A stretch of DNA of 64,000 nt, taken from Paraescarpia echinospica. Lineage: Eukaryota > Annelida > Polychaeta > Sabellida > Siboglinidae. The notes under the pieces are model-generated. The model searched no databases, was not told the origin of the DNA, and saw only the letters and a program-made list of their open reading frames with translations. Of the stretch, positions 38,611-51,914 are shown piece by piece. Made by a program: the position numbers and the translations under genes. The stretch spans positions 33,046,066-33,110,065 of the forward strand of contig CM034544.1 in the NCBI GenBank assembly GCA_020002185.1, given 5' to 3'. Within the stretch, counting starts at the first letter, position 1. Each line of letters starts with the position of its first letter.

Positions 38611-40432
38611 CGACAGTGAAGGTTTAATATCCATATATCACCTGTTCTTCAGCTAACCAGCCAATATATTCCTATTTTGAATGATTGTGAATTGCAATCA
38701 AACAGGCTATTAAATAAACATAACTGCTGGTAAGTTAAAAAAAATCCAATGTATTTTTCTGAAGTTTGCCTAGCATCCGGTGGTGTTTGTCACTCAAATT
38801 TACACAACTGGTATTTTGAACATAAACATACACATACTTTAACCCAATTTTTATGTATGAAGCAAGTCTGTATTCAAACAGTATTCCTTTATTTATTAAT
38901 TGTGCGCACACTGACATATATGCATACACACACTGGTTCTTTGAGTCTAAGCACAAATAACCTTCACCTTTAACCCTTGCTGGTAGTCAGTCTAGACTAG
39001 GCCTAGGGGCATATAATTTATAAGAGGATAAGTGAATTGGTTGGTTTTATTAAGTGTAGTGAAAGAATGTGTTAGATGATGTATTAAGACTCGTCCCCAG
39101 ACAAGGCATGCACTTCTTTTACGACCAGCAAACTTGTGTGGTTCAACGGATGTCATCAAAGACAGGCCAAGAAAAAACACTACCGTCTAACTACTGTCAC
39201 TATGTCACTTGTCTGTCATCACCACTGATGTACAGAGTGACTGAAGCCTGACACTATGTCACTTGTCTGTCATCACCACTGATGTAAAGAGAGTGATTAA
39301 GCCTGTCACTATGTCATACTATTTCACACATTATTAATATTTTATGAGCAAAATATAATGTACAAAATCACTCTTTGTGAGTGAGTCCATGGAACTCCAC
39401 TAAAACTTGAAAGTCGCCTCGTATCGTCGATGCTCTAAGCCAGTTTCTCGAGGTCGATCATACAGAGCTGCATCCCATAACTGCATTGAGGGAGCAAGTA
39501 ACTTTGTTACCTCCAGTCCCAGGAGAGGGCTACTACCCGTAATTGTGTTTGGGAGGAAGCTAACATCATTACCCTGAGCCTTGATACAGCAGCAGGCGAG
39601 AATATTGATGGGATGCTATTGCTTTCTGTATACACTTTATAGAGGAGGCACAACTTGTGTCGTTGTTGTTTTGAATCTAAATATTACATAATATGCGAGC
39701 ACATGTTTTGTAAACAATGCCCTTCAGTAAACATTTTAAAATTATTAATAATGACACTGTCTTCTTGTTAAATACAAGAAAGGCTATATTGTAATTATAA
39801 AACATTTTGGGGCATTTTAGGGCCTTTTCCTTTTCTCCTTATAAATGTATACATCAAACAAATGCCTTCCCACTATCTTTCCTGTGACCTTTCTCTGTTA
39901 CCCCCATGTCTTCCCCCTCCCAGTGTTCCCCCTCCTGTCTTTCCCTGTCCCTGTCTGTCCCTTGCCACCCAGTGAGTAGACTGGCCAAGTGAGACATAAA
40001 GTGATACCATCTGCCTGTGTTATCTGCCCACATGTCTACCCTCCATTGGGGCTGACAGGAAGGGGTGGTTATCACCTAGCTAACCCTTTAGCCTGGCCCC
40101 TTTAATACCCCAGGGGGGCATACAACCCTGCTTTAATCTATTTACCTTTCTTGTAAATATTTGGCCCTGGGTTTTGTGATATGATCATGTTATCACCCCC
40201 TCTGATGAGCTGTCATGTATGTGAGTGGGCCAGGGGGTGAGGGTAGATAGGCAATACAATTACATCAGATAAGGGTGCTGCCACAGGTGTATTAGGATTT
40301 CATTTAGTGCTGGTGATTACACAGTGAGCTGCCTCAGTGACCACTGGGATGGACTGACTGACCACAGCAGAGACATCACTGGACACCACAGGGCAAAATG
40401 CATATCATAATAGTACCCAGCAGTAGGCACAT
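38611..40432. other. Unique stretch with one 59-bp direct duplication
   Basis: CACTATGTCACTTGTCTGTC plus the following CATCACCACTGATGTA occurs at about 39199 and 39252. A block at 39385-39610 (CTCCACTAAAACTTGAAAG and onward) has the look of an old interspersed element but no ends. The short frames carry no domains. Confidence 0.45.
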
Positions 40433-40819
40433 TAGGCTGGCAACAATATACTTCATGTAGGCAAAAGGTACTTGAAATAGGCAATATATACTTCAGATAG
40501 GCAACAGGTATTTCAGATAGGTACTTCAGACATGCTATTGGTACTTCAGATAGACAACAGGTATACCAGGTAGGTACTTCAGACATGCTAATGGTACTTC
40601 AGACAGGCAATGGGTATACCAGGTAGGTACTTCAGAAATGCTATTGGTACTTCAGATAGGCAACAGGTATACTAGGTAGGTACTTCAGACATGCTATTGG
40701 TACTTCAGATAGGCAACAGGTATACCAGGTAGGTACTTCAGACATGCTATTGGTACTTCAGACAGGCAACAGGTATTCCAGATAGGCAACAGCTACTTCA
40801 GATAGGCAACAGGTATTTC
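40433..40819. repeat. Nested minisatellite, 53-bp unit built on a TACTTCAGATAGGCAACAGG motif
   Basis: Long units alternate GGTACTTCAGACATGCTATT and GGTACTTCAGATAGGCAACA with GGTATACCAGGTA. At the edges only the short GATAGGCAACAGGTA motif repeats. Confidence 0.88.
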
Positions 40820-41246
40820 AACCTGATCCTATGATGGAAGATTACCTGGTCTGAATGTCCAACTTAAACCCACTTCTACCCACTCTACTAACACAAAGTA
40901 CTCAACCATTGAATCCAAACAACCGTCTGACTTAGGTGTAGCCCCCAAACCACCAGCTTATCTCTAGTACAAATAGTGACATAGCCAAGCTGAGGACATT
41001 TCGGAAGAGAAAGACGACAGGCACAAGATGCCAACAAAAGCAGGCAACCAAATACAAATCCTGTAGCTGGTGAAAAAAATCAATTCACTGAGGTGATTAC
41101 TTCAAGGTTTATCCTACACAACGTAGATTAGGAGTTTCTTTGTGACGCAAATAGGGCAGTTATCTTTAGGAAATGCTCACACACAATGCAGTCATGCATT
41201 CCATTGCAACAAAAACGGCAATTTGTTTGGCTTCTGATCTGTGCAC
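40820..41246. other. Unique spacer
   Basis: No feature is recognised. Confidence 0.4.
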
Positions 41247-44040
41247 AGGCAGAGTGGAGCAGTAAATATAAGGTAGACCCAATGTCTCAGTAACGACATG
41301 TCACACACAGAGTGGAGCGGTGAATATAAGGTAGACCCAATGTCTCAGTAACGACATGTCACACACAGAGTGGAGCGGTGAATATAAGGTAGACCCAATG
41401 TCTCAGTAATGACATGTCACACACAGAGTGGAGTGGTGAATATAAGGTAGACCCAATGTCTCAGTAATGACATGTCTCACACAGAGTGGAGTGGTAAATA
41501 TAAGGTAGACCCAATGTCTCAGTAATGACATGTCACACACAGAGTGGAGTGGTAAATATAAGGTAGACCCAATGTCTCAGTAATGACATGTCACACACAG
41601 AGTGGAGCGGTGAATATAAGGTAGACCCAATGTCTCAGTAATGACATGTCTCACACAGAGTGGAGTGGTGAATATAAGGTAGACCCAATGTCTCAGTAAT
41701 GACATGTCTCACACAGAGTGGAGTGGTAAATATAAGGTAGACCCAATGTCTCAGTAATGACATGTCACACACAGAGTGGAGTGGTAAATATAAGGTAGAC
41801 CCAATGTCTCAGTAATGACATGTCACACACAGAGTGGAGCGGTGAATATAAGGTAGACCCAATGTCTCAGTAACGACATGTCACACACAGAGTGGAGCGG
41901 TGAATATAAGGTAGACCCAATGTCTCAGTAATGACATGTCACACACAGAGTGGAGTGGTAAATATAAGGTAGACCCAATGTCTCAGTAATGACATGTCTC
42001 ACACAGAGTGGAGTGGTAAATATAAGGTAGACCCAATGTCTCAGTAATGACATGTCTCACACAGAGTGGAGCGGTAAATATAAGGTAGACCCAATGTCTC
42101 AGTAATGACATGTCACACACAGAGTGGAGTGGTAAATATAAGGTAGACCCAATGTCTCAGTAACGACATGTCACACACAGAGTGGAACGGTGAATATAAG
42201 GTAGACCCAATGTCTCAATAATGACATGTCTCACACAGAGTGGAGTGGTAAATATAAGGTAGACCCAATGTCTCAGTAATGACATGTCTCACACAGAGTG
42301 GAGTGGTAAATATAAGGTAGACCCAATGTCTCAGTAATGACATGTCACACACAGAGTGGAGCGGTAAATATAAGGTAGACCCAATGTCTCAGTAATGACA
42401 TGTCTCACACATAGTGGAGGGGTAAATATAAGGTAGACCCAATGTCTCAGTAATGACATGTCACACACAGAGTGGAGGGGTAAATATAAGGTAGACCCAG
42501 TGTCTCAGTAATGACATGTCTCACACAGAGTGGAGTGGTGAATATAAGGTAGACCCAATGTCTCAGTAATGACATGTCTCACACAGAGTGGAGTGGTAAA
42601 TATAAGTTAGACCCAATGTCTCAGTAATGACATGTCTCACACAGAGTGGAGTGGTAAATATAAGTTAGACCCAATGTCTCAGTAATGACATGTCACACAC
42701 AGAGTGGAGCAGTAAATATAAGGTAGACCCAATGTCTCAGTAATGACATGTCACACACAGAGTGGAGCGGTAAATATAAGGTAGACCCAATGTCTCAGTA
42801 ATGACATGTCTCACACAGAGTGGAGCGGTAAATATAAGGTAGACCCAATGTCTCAGTAATGACATGTCACACACAGAGTGGAGCGGTAAATATAAGGTAG
42901 ACCCAATGTCTCAGTAATGACATGTCTCACACAGAGTGGAGTGGTGAATATAAGGTAGACCCAATGTCTCAGTAATGACATGTCTCACACAGAGTGGAGT
43001 GGTAAATATAAGGTAGACCCAATGTCTCAGTAATGACATGTCACACACAGAGTGGAGCGGTAAATATAAGGTAGACCCAATGTCTCAGTAATGACATGTC
43101 ACACACAGAGTGGAGTGGTAAATATAAGGTAGACCCAATGTTTCAGTAATGACATGTCACACATAGAGTGGAGTGGTAAATATAAGGTAGACCCAATGTT
43201 TCAGTAATGACATGTCACACACAGAGTGGAGTGGTAAATATAAGGTAGATCCAATGTTTCAGTAATGACATGTCACACACAGAGTGGAGTGGTAAATATA
43301 AGGTAGACCCAATGTCTCAGTAGTGACATGTCTCACACAGAGTGGAGCGGTAAATATAAGGTAGACCCAATGTCTCAGTAATGACATGTCTCACACAGAG
43401 TGGAGCGGTAAATATAAGGTAGACCCAATGTCTCAGTAATGACATGTCTCACACAGAGTGGAGTGGTAAATATAAGGTAGACCCAATGTCTCAGTAATGA
43501 CATGTCTCACACAGAGTGGAGTGGTAAATATAAGGTAGACCCAATGTCTCAGTAATGACATGTCTCACACAGAGTGGAGCGGTAAATATAAGGTAGACCC
43601 AATGTCTCAGTAATGACATGTCACACACAGAGTGGAGTGGTAAATATAAGGTAGACCCAATGTCTCAGTAATGACATGTCTCACACAGAGTGGAGTGGTG
43701 AATATAAGGTAGACCCAATGTCTCAGTAATGACATGTCTCACACAGAGTGGAGTGGTAAATATAAGGTAGACCCAATGTCTCAGTAATGACATGTCTCAC
43801 ACAGAGTGGAGCGGTAAATATAAGGTAGACCCAATGTCTCAGTAATGACATGTCTCACACAGAGTGGAGTGGTAAATATAAGGTAGACCCAATGTCTCAG
43901 TAATGACATGTCTCACACAGAGTGGAGTGGTGAATATAAGGTAGACCCAGTGTCTCAGTAATGACATGTCTCACACAGAGTGGAGTGGTAAATATAAGGT
44001 AGACCCAATGTCTCAGTAATGACATGTCACACACAGAGTG
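41247..44040. repeat. 58-bp satellite, about 48 copies
   Basis: The unit is ACACAGAGTGGAGCGGTAAA, TATAAGGTAGACCCAATGTC, TCAGTAATGACATGTCTC. The length is rigidly 58. Variation is concentrated at a few sites (GAGCGG/GAGTGG, GTAAAT/GTGAAT, GTCTCAC/GTCACAC, GTAACG/GTAATG), and these combine in many ways across units. Confidence 0.96.
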
Positions 44041-44182
44041 TTTCTAACTTTCAAAACAAGGACGTTTTCTTAGTACCACTAAATAAATAAAAGCAAACAC
44101 AATTTAGTTATATTGCTTAAAGGTCTTTCCTCAAGTTAATTTTCTCGCACATTCCGTAACAAGTCAGGCATACATTATAGTA

Positions 44183-44370
44183 CAGTAGAACCTTGCTTTA
44201 CGCTCATCCTGCTAATACAGCCACCTTGCAATTAAGGTCACCCTCGGACAGTCACAAATTGTTTTTATAACGGCAAAGCATAAGAAATTATTCCTGCTAA
44301 TAAGGTCACTTGGCTATTCAGGTCACTTTTGTCCAGTCCCAAGGGTGACCTTAATAGAGAGGTTCCACTG
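44183..44370 (-). mobile_element. Pogo/Tigger-like MITE, copy B (188 bp), intact ends and TA duplication
   Basis: The left end on the plus strand is CAGTAGAACCTTGCTTTACG and the right end is GAGAGGTTCCACTG. TA sits on both sides (44181-44182 and 44371-44372). It lies in inverted orientation to copy A. It is non-coding. Confidence 0.85.
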
Positions 44371-44506
44371 TACCAACTGGGACATGCTAGACCTCTCATT
44401 TGTGTAAATATACAGTATAACAGTTATTTAGTTAAATGATGAAGTCATTGAACAAAATATTTTTAAGCAGGCCAAGTCAAAAATTTTGAAAAACTGAGCA
44501 CTTTAC

Positions 44507-45351
44507 CTTTATAAGAAACCACAACATTTGGATATTCACAGTTTACAAGTTATCTAACTATAAGTATAACTACCAAAGTAATTTCTTTTGAGGATTTTAA
44601 TAGTAGCAAAACGAGTTAGTTACACATAAACTGAGTACACATCACTTTGATTAGTCACTCTAGATTTAAACATCCCCATTTGTTTTGATTCAATCAACTC
44701 CAGAGGAGAAGCAACCAAAGTCCCCCCACCAAGCACAAATGGAGGGGGTGGATATCTGAGAAATAAAAAATACACCTACGAAAGTTCAGTGACATGAAAG
44801 AATTTCTAGTTAAGCTGAAAATTCCCCAACAGTTTATAAGCTGAAAGTTGTTTCACTTAGTTGATGTCATCCAGAATGACGCGATGTCACTGACATGTGA
44901 CACAACAGTCTGATGTCATTCCCCCTGTTGTTTCTTTGCCATTAATAATTTATTCACCCATACCCACAACCCTCTCTGCTATGTATATTGCCCTAACAGT
45001 GACAAGATGGTATCACCCTGACCCTTCTCTGAATCTCAAGTCATCCCAATGTCCCAGTAGGAGTTAAACCCTTTCTAGGCCAGTCAGATCCATAAACTCC
45101 CTGTCTAATCCCGGGATCCCTCACACAAACAGGTACTAACTTACTGGTACACTGCCTGGATCTAATGTGAGTGTATCACGCCCTAACCCCCATGGATTGG
45201 GTCTTCATTTATCAGCTCGAGCACCTAGAACAACAAATTACTAAACACAGCGGTCATGCCCACCCCCTCACCGAGCTACGGCACCTCATTTTTCTACTAT
45301 ATACACACTATCTTTTTTCTAAGCCTATATATCTTCCCAGCGACATATCTT
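44507..45351. repeat. 845-bp tandem segmental duplication, copy 1
   Basis: It begins CTTTATAAGAAACCACAACA and ends in AGCGACATATCTTCT. It is followed at once by copy 2. Only about four substitutions and one C-run indel distinguish the two by eye. A 62-codon open frame near its end (45171) starts with GTG, not ATG, and is not recognised. Confidence 0.95.
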
Positions 45352-46197
45352 CTTTATAAGAAACCACAACATTTGGATATTCACAGTTTACAAGTTATCT
45401 AACTATAAGTATAACTACCAAAGTAATTTCTTTTGAAGATTTTAATAGTAGCAAAACGAGTTAGTTACACATAAACTGAGTACACATCACTTTGATTAGT
45501 CACTCTAGATTTAAACATCCCCATTTGTTTTGATTCAATCAACTCCAGAGGAGAAGCAACCAAAGTCCCCCCCACCAAGCACAAATGGAGGGGGTGGATA
45601 TCTGAGAAATAAAAAATACACCTACGAAAGTTCAGTGACATGAAAGAATTTCTAGTTATGCTGAAAATTCCCCAACAGTTTATAAGCTGAAAGTTGTTTC
45701 ACTTAGTTGATGTCATCCAGAATGACGCGATGTCACTGACATGTGACACAACAGTCTGATGTCATTCCCCCTGTTGTTTCTTTGCCATTAATAATTTATT
45801 CACCCATACCCACAACCCTCTCTGCTATGTATATTGCCCTAACAGTGACAAGATGGTATCACCCTGACCCTTCTCTGAATCTCAAGTCATCCCAATGTCC
45901 CAGTAGGAGTTAAACCCTTTCTAGGCCAGTCAGATCCATAAACTCCCTGTCTAATCCCGGGATCCCTCACACAAACAGGTACTAACTTACTGGTACACTG
46001 CCTGGATCTAATGTGAGTGTATCACGCCCTAACCCCCATGGATTGGGTCTTCATTTATCAGCTCGAGCAGCTAGAACAACAAATTACTAAACACAGCGGT
46101 CATGCCCACCCCCTCACCGAGCTACGGCACCTCATTTTTCTACTATATACACACTATCTTTTTTCTAAGCCTATATATCTTCCCAGCGACATATCTT
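45352..46197. repeat. 845-bp tandem segmental duplication, copy 2
   Basis: It repeats copy 1 to the shared AGCGACATATCTTCTT and then diverges into unique sequence. Noted differences are an extra C in a C run near 45570, GAAGATTTT for GAGGATTTT, GTTATGCTG for GTTAAGCTG, and GAGCAGCTAG for GAGCACCTAG. Confidence 0.95.
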
Positions 46198-46623
46198 CTT
46201 CCCATTCCTTCCCACTGACAAGTAATCTTCCCTCTGCTCCCACCTATGTCTATCCCAGTTTAGACCTGGAGCTGGGAAGAGTGGGAGCAGGGACTGGGAT
46301 GTAGGCTGGACATTCCCAGGATGAGGGACGTTTCCCCAACACTACAGAATTTATTTTAGGCAACTTCTCACTCCACAAAGCCAGAAAGGAGTGAGGGAAA
46401 CCCCCGACATCTCTTCCTCTCTGTGTACGATTATTTAAACAGAACACTATAAAACCAGTTCCAAATCTATTTGTTTCAAAAGAAGTATTTTTATTATAAA
46501 AAATGTATATTAATTTTTTTAATGTTACGTTTAACAACAAAAATACAATGTTAACTTGGACCGAACTTCTAGGAGGAAGTTAGGGAGAACTATGGAAAAT
46601 AACTCACCTTCAACAAGGACTAA
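46198..46623. other. Unique spacer
   Basis: No gene is recognised. The minus-strand frame at 46250-46540 has no features. Confidence 0.4.
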
Positions 46624-47448
46624 TGCTGGGACCAGTGCCAGTACAGCAGGGACCATTGCCAGTACAGCAGGAACCAGTGCCAGTACAGCAGGAACCTGTG
46701 CCAGTACAGCAGGAACCAGTGCCAGTACAGCAGGAACCAGTGCCAGTACAGCAGGAACCAGTGCCAGTACAGCAGGAACCAGTGCCAGTACAGCAGGAAC
46801 CAGTGCCAGTACAGCAAGGACCAGTGCCAGTACAGCAAGGACCAGTCCCAGTACAGCAGGAACCTGTGCCAGTACTGCAGGAACCAGTGCCAGTACAGCA
46901 GGAACCAGTGCCAATACAGCTGGGACCAGTGTCAGTACAGCAAGGGCCAGTGCCAGTACAGCAAGGACCAGTCCCAGTACTGCAGGAACCAGTGCCAGTA
47001 CAGCAGGGACCAGTGCCAGTACAGCAGGAACCAGTGCCAGTACAGCAAGGACCAGTCCCAGTACAGCAGGAACCTGTGCCAGTACAGCAGGGACCAGTGC
47101 CAGCATAGCAGGAACCAGTGCCAATACAGCAGGAACCAGTGCCAATACAGCAAGAACCAGTGCCAGTACAGCAAGGACCAGTCCCAGTACAGCAAGGACC
47201 AGTCCCAGTGCGGCAAGCACCAGTGCCAGTACAGCAGGGACCAGTGCCAGTACAGCGGGGTCCAGTGCCAATACAGCAGGTACCAGTGCCAATACAGCAA
47301 GGACCAGTGCCAGTACAGCAGGGACCAGTGCCAATACAGCAGGGACCAGTGCCAATACAGCAGGGACCAGTGCCAGTACAGCAGGGACCAGTGCCAATAC
47401 AGCAGGGACCAGTGCCAGTACAGCAGGGATCAGTCGCGGTACAGCAGT
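46624..47448. repeat. 21-bp minisatellite, about 39 copies
   Basis: The unit is ACCAGTGCCAGTACAGCAGG plus G or A. The frames read TSASTAG (plus), PVPVQQE (plus), VPAVLAL (minus) and LLYWHWF (minus), up to 314 codons, because the 21-bp unit has no stop in most frames. The Thr/Ser frame is superficially mucin-like but lacks a signal peptide. Confidence 0.95.
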
Positions 47449-48716
47449 GACAACTCTACTAAACAAACATCTCACTTAAAACAATCTTACTAACAGCAAT
47501 GTATGCAGTGATATATAAACAGTGTGCCTGCCACTGTTCCCGCCACTACATCCGTCCCTACTTCCGCTACCTTTCTTTTTATGCACCCCTCAACTACATA
47601 AATCTGTGAGTGCCACAAAGTAGACAAATACATCAGTTCTGAGAATGTGCGGCAAAACAGTCCAACAGGAAACAACAACAAAACAAGAACACAACATTTC
47701 TCCTGCAGGGTTCATCCTCAGCTCAACAAGGCTAAATAACCTCATCAATCATGCTGAGGGTTCTATTCAAAGATCTCACCAAACGTCTTCTTTATCGTCT
47801 GCATGGCAACCAACATTTGGGGACACACACACAATAGACAATTCACTTCGCTCATTTGTACAGAATTGCGCAAGTGAACCCCCCTTGGTTTCCTTGACCT
47901 TTGACCCATTATGCAGTAGGTCAGCTTTTTTCCCAGCTTCTGTTACATATAAAAAAAAGATTTCCAAGTGTGGGCAGTGTTATACACCGCATACATTACG
48001 TGTGCAGTTACACCAGCACCAGCAAAAACAACGGGAATATGTCATTGTGTTCCTCGCATAGATTACCGACTGACGTATTACATAAAAATATTCATAGAAC
48101 TGTATAAAATCACTTGTCTACAATTGATTATGGATGCAAACTGATGATTACATGAAAATGTAATACATAATGATTACAATTACTGTTAAAATGTATACTG
48201 AAACATTAGTGTAATCGATAACAATTACTTATCCATGTAACCATAATTACAGTAAAGGCTTAAGGCTTGTAACCATTGTGTCTACATTTTTATACTGTTT
48301 GTCACTGACTGTTATTGTTACCAGACATACTGGATGAATGCACCATAAACTTCTGTCTAGTTAGTCCTGTTGCTTCTAACTAATCATAGTTTTACGATTT
48401 GTGAAACTGTAGTGTTTCTGTGATATTTGATGTGCATCAAACCACTGTTAATTAATACTAGATATGTTCTCAGAGTTTCTGTACATTTATGGATATAGTA
48501 TAATAAAACTTCTAATGCACATAAATTAAAATCCTAAGGGACATTGGCACAAATGCACACAACAATCCACTCATTTTAAAAACCATGATAGAATTACCAT
48601 GAACAGTGAGACACGAGAACGTACAGATATGAGCAGACACAAATCCAGAACATCATGGAAAAGGATGTATTTTCCCGAGTCTGCGCTGTCACCGCTAGTT
48701 TCGTTTGAATTTGAGT
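47449..48716. other. Unique AT-rich stretch
   Basis: The 138-codon plus frame at 47645 has no recognisable domain and no ATG-plus-signal context. No RNA gene or element was found. Confidence 0.4.
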
Positions 48717-48898
48717 GTGGCGCAGTGGTACAGTGGCGCATCAAGTGGTGGCGCAGTGGTACAGTGGCGCATCAAGTGGTGGCGCAATGGTACAGTGGCG
48801 CATCAAGTGGTGGCGCAGTGGTACAGTGGCGCATCAAGTGGTGGTGCAATGGTACAGTGGCGCAGTGGTACAGTGGCGCATCAAGTGGTGGCGCAGTG
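48717..48898. repeat. 31-bp minisatellite of A-box-like units, about 5-6 copies
   Basis: The unit GTGGCGCAGTGGTACAGTGG plus CGCATCAAGTG contains TGGCGCAGTGG, which fits the tRNA/SINE A-box consensus TGGCNNAGTGG. A shortened unit lies at about 48855-48870. Confidence 0.92.
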
Positions 48899-51194
48899 AC
48901 ATGGTCTTTGTTTCCAGACAAAGCCTGGAAGTGACGAGCATACATCAAGCACACGTCTGTATTGAGTCGTCTGTGATGGTGCATGGCACACAATGGCTGT
49001 CCGTCTGTCCGTCACCTCTTACAATGTCTCGTGTCCGTGGGAGAATAAAAACGGAATTCCACTGGGAGTTGCATTTTTCTCAGGCTCCAGGGACAATAAG
49101 ACAGAAAGATCGACTGACGTTTTATCACATTAATGAAACAATTTCTGTTAGAACGCAGTCGATCCTATCAACTGGATTCATCATCTTGTCACAATAATAA
49201 CACAACTTGCAGATAAAGTTGCTTTAAAACCATGCAATAACAGTTTTAATTATTCAACCTCGAGATAAAAGTATTTTTAACGGCTAATGGTTTTGGCATT
49301 TCATCTTTCTGAAGCTTGTTGCTTCATGTCTATCTTGTTAAAGTGTACATATATCTGGCTGGTGTATGGGATGTATGTACCAGATACACTCGCTAAGTCA
49401 CGAACATATGTTGGTACAAATTTTGCTGTGACCATTCATGGAACACATAAAGCAGTGACTTAGCAGTCATCCACTAAATGTGTTAAACACTATAACACAC
49501 CAATTTAGTGGTTGTGTGCTGCCATCAAGTTGATGATAGTGAAGGTAAAACTGGTTTATGACAACACATGCTACAGATTAATCAAATAACAATTTCCTAC
49601 TTATCACTTAAAATATGACATCATAAGCTTGAGAATAAAACCAGTGTGTTGGTTATCGTATTGTTCTCCATTTCCTGTAACATGGACATTCCACATGTTA
49701 GTCCTGCCTTGTCTGCCACATTACACAATCAGCTCAGATGGACAGAGATAAATACGCTACATTCTCTCACTATGTGGTGGGTGCAGACCGCTACGTCGCA
49801 ACTGGCTTATGTGGCCCAACAAGTACTGCATGGTTATTCACATACCAGTGAAGTAGTGGTGGTACCTCCTTTTGAAGTTATTTTCACAATTTCATAAGTA
49901 ATACTGACTGTTTCATAACTTACTTGGATCATGTGATAATTTACTTTCAACACAAAAAACGGTTTTGATTTTTGACCAAATGAACAGGTTTACATGGCGA
50001 ATATACTCAATCTAGTAGTAGTACTTTTCTGTTATATAATAGTCTAAATTTTTAGAACACAAATAAAAGATCAAGGTTTTCATTTATTATCCTGTCCCCT
50101 ATATAGCCAGTATCCTGCTCAATTCACTCTGTAATAAAAAATACCTAAAAACCATCAACACATTTTTTTTAATGTCCTGACATTACAGTAGATATATGGC
50201 ACTATAACTTTAGAATTTGAATCACCAATAAACCTGGAATATATCTTTTGCATTAATATCTGCAATGGGCAACCCATATATATATATATATATGAAACAA
50301 TATCAAGCTCTAGAAGTTCACGCACCAGTAACACAGATTAGAGATAAGTGGTCCCTTTGTAATTCCACACATAACATTTACCTGTTATTAGCCACGTAAG
50401 CATTACAGGATGTTGACAAATATAAATACTTACAGGTTTACATTCTGCTACTTACATAGCATCCAGTTCGTTACTTGGCTGTCAATAATTCTGAGAATCG
50501 CAAGAAAGGAAGTATGTTTACTGTTATCCTACTTCACGTTTAATAATTTACTCTTAGTTTTCTAGGCTTGAAGTTTCTTTTTTAACCATTTTTCACCCCT
50601 CCTTTCAAGTTGAGAATATAAAAATATGGAAAAAGGAGGTACGTCCCACCCCTAACCCCTCCCAAACCCTTGACCACCCTAATGTGAGGCACTATGTACC
50701 ATTCTGGTCGTACCTTTTTCACACTAATTAATTATCATTCTGCATCAGTTTTTCGGTTTCAAACACTTCCTACTTGTACATTGTACAGGGTGTTCCTAAA
50801 TCACTGTTCCAATTTTGAATGTAAACATTTACAATGTGTGTTGCAGCGAGTAAAACACCTAAAACTACAAAAATGTCTTACTGACTATTGAGTATAATTG
50901 TGCCTTACATCTCGTGTAACCATGGTAATGAGAAACAAGTCTAACTATTTGACAGTGCTACAGAATAAAACCAGATCAGAACGCTGATTCTACGAAAACT
51001 ACGCAGGTCCCAACACTAGGAATGAGCAAAAAGTGAACGATTCGCAGAGGCTGGGAATCAAAGATGGCATCCCACAGTTGTAGCGGGAAGAGGGAAGAAA
51101 GAGGAAGGATGGCAGTGATCCCTATCTCCCATATACTGCCACAGGGGAACAAACTGGAACATTGAAATCATGTTTTAATGTTTTATTAGGTGCA
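48899..51194. other. AT-rich unique stretch
   Basis: No gene or element could be supported over 2.3 kb. A short TA run lies at about 50277-50294. Frames of 65-83 codons carry no family features. Confidence 0.4.
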
Positions 51195-51914
51195 CTTATG
51201 GCTGGAAGCTGTTACTGGCGTGACTCAACACTTATGGCTGGAAGCTGTTACTGGCGTGACTCAACACTTATGGCTGGAAGCTGTTACTGGCGTGACTCAA
51301 CACTTATGGCTGGAAGCTGTTACTGGCGTGACTCAACACTTATGGCTGGAAGCTGTTACTGGCGTGACTCAACACTTATGGCTGGAAGCTGTTACTGGCG
51401 TGACTCAACACTTATGGCTGGAAGCTGTTACTGGCGTGACTCAACACTTGTGGCTGGAAGCTGTTACTGGCGTGACTCAACACTTATGGCTGGAAGCTGT
51501 TACTGGCGTGACTCAACACTTATGGCTGGAAGCTGTTACTGGCGTGACTCAACACTTATGGCTGGAAGCTGTTACTGGCGTGACTCAACACTTATGGCTG
51601 GAAGCTGTTACTGGCGTGACTCAACACTTATGGCTGGAAGCTGTTACTGGCGTGACTCAACACTTATGGCTGGAAGCTGTTACTGGCGTGACTCAACACT
51701 TGTGGCTGGAAGCTGTTACTGGCGTGACTCAACACTTATGGCTGGAAGCTGTTACTGGCGTGACTCAACACTTATGGCTGGAAGCTGTTACTGGCGTGAC
51801 TCAACACTTATGGCTGGAAGCTGTTACTGGCGTGACTCAACATTTATGGCTGGAAGCTGTTACTGGCGTGACTCAACACTTATGGCTGGAAGCTGTTACT
51901 GGCGTGACTCAACA
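51195..51914. repeat. 36-bp satellite, 20 copies, each with TGACTCA
   Basis: The unit is CTTATGGCTGGAAGCTGTTA plus CTGGCGTGACTCAACA. It is extremely homogeneous, with only about three variant bases in 720 bp. Two plus-strand frames of 259 and 293 codons (12-residue periods) begin at TTG or GTG rather than ATG and are artefacts. Confidence 0.96.

Noticed and set aside
45171..45359. 62-codon frame repeated at 46017, suggesting a duplicated gene
   Set aside because: It starts at GTG, has no recognised domain, and its preservation is explained by the recent 845-bp duplication.
46556..47479. Thr/Ser/Ala-rich frame resembling a mucin or silk-like protein
   Set aside because: There is no signal peptide, several other frames of the 21-bp array are equally open, and no flanking unique coding sequence exists.
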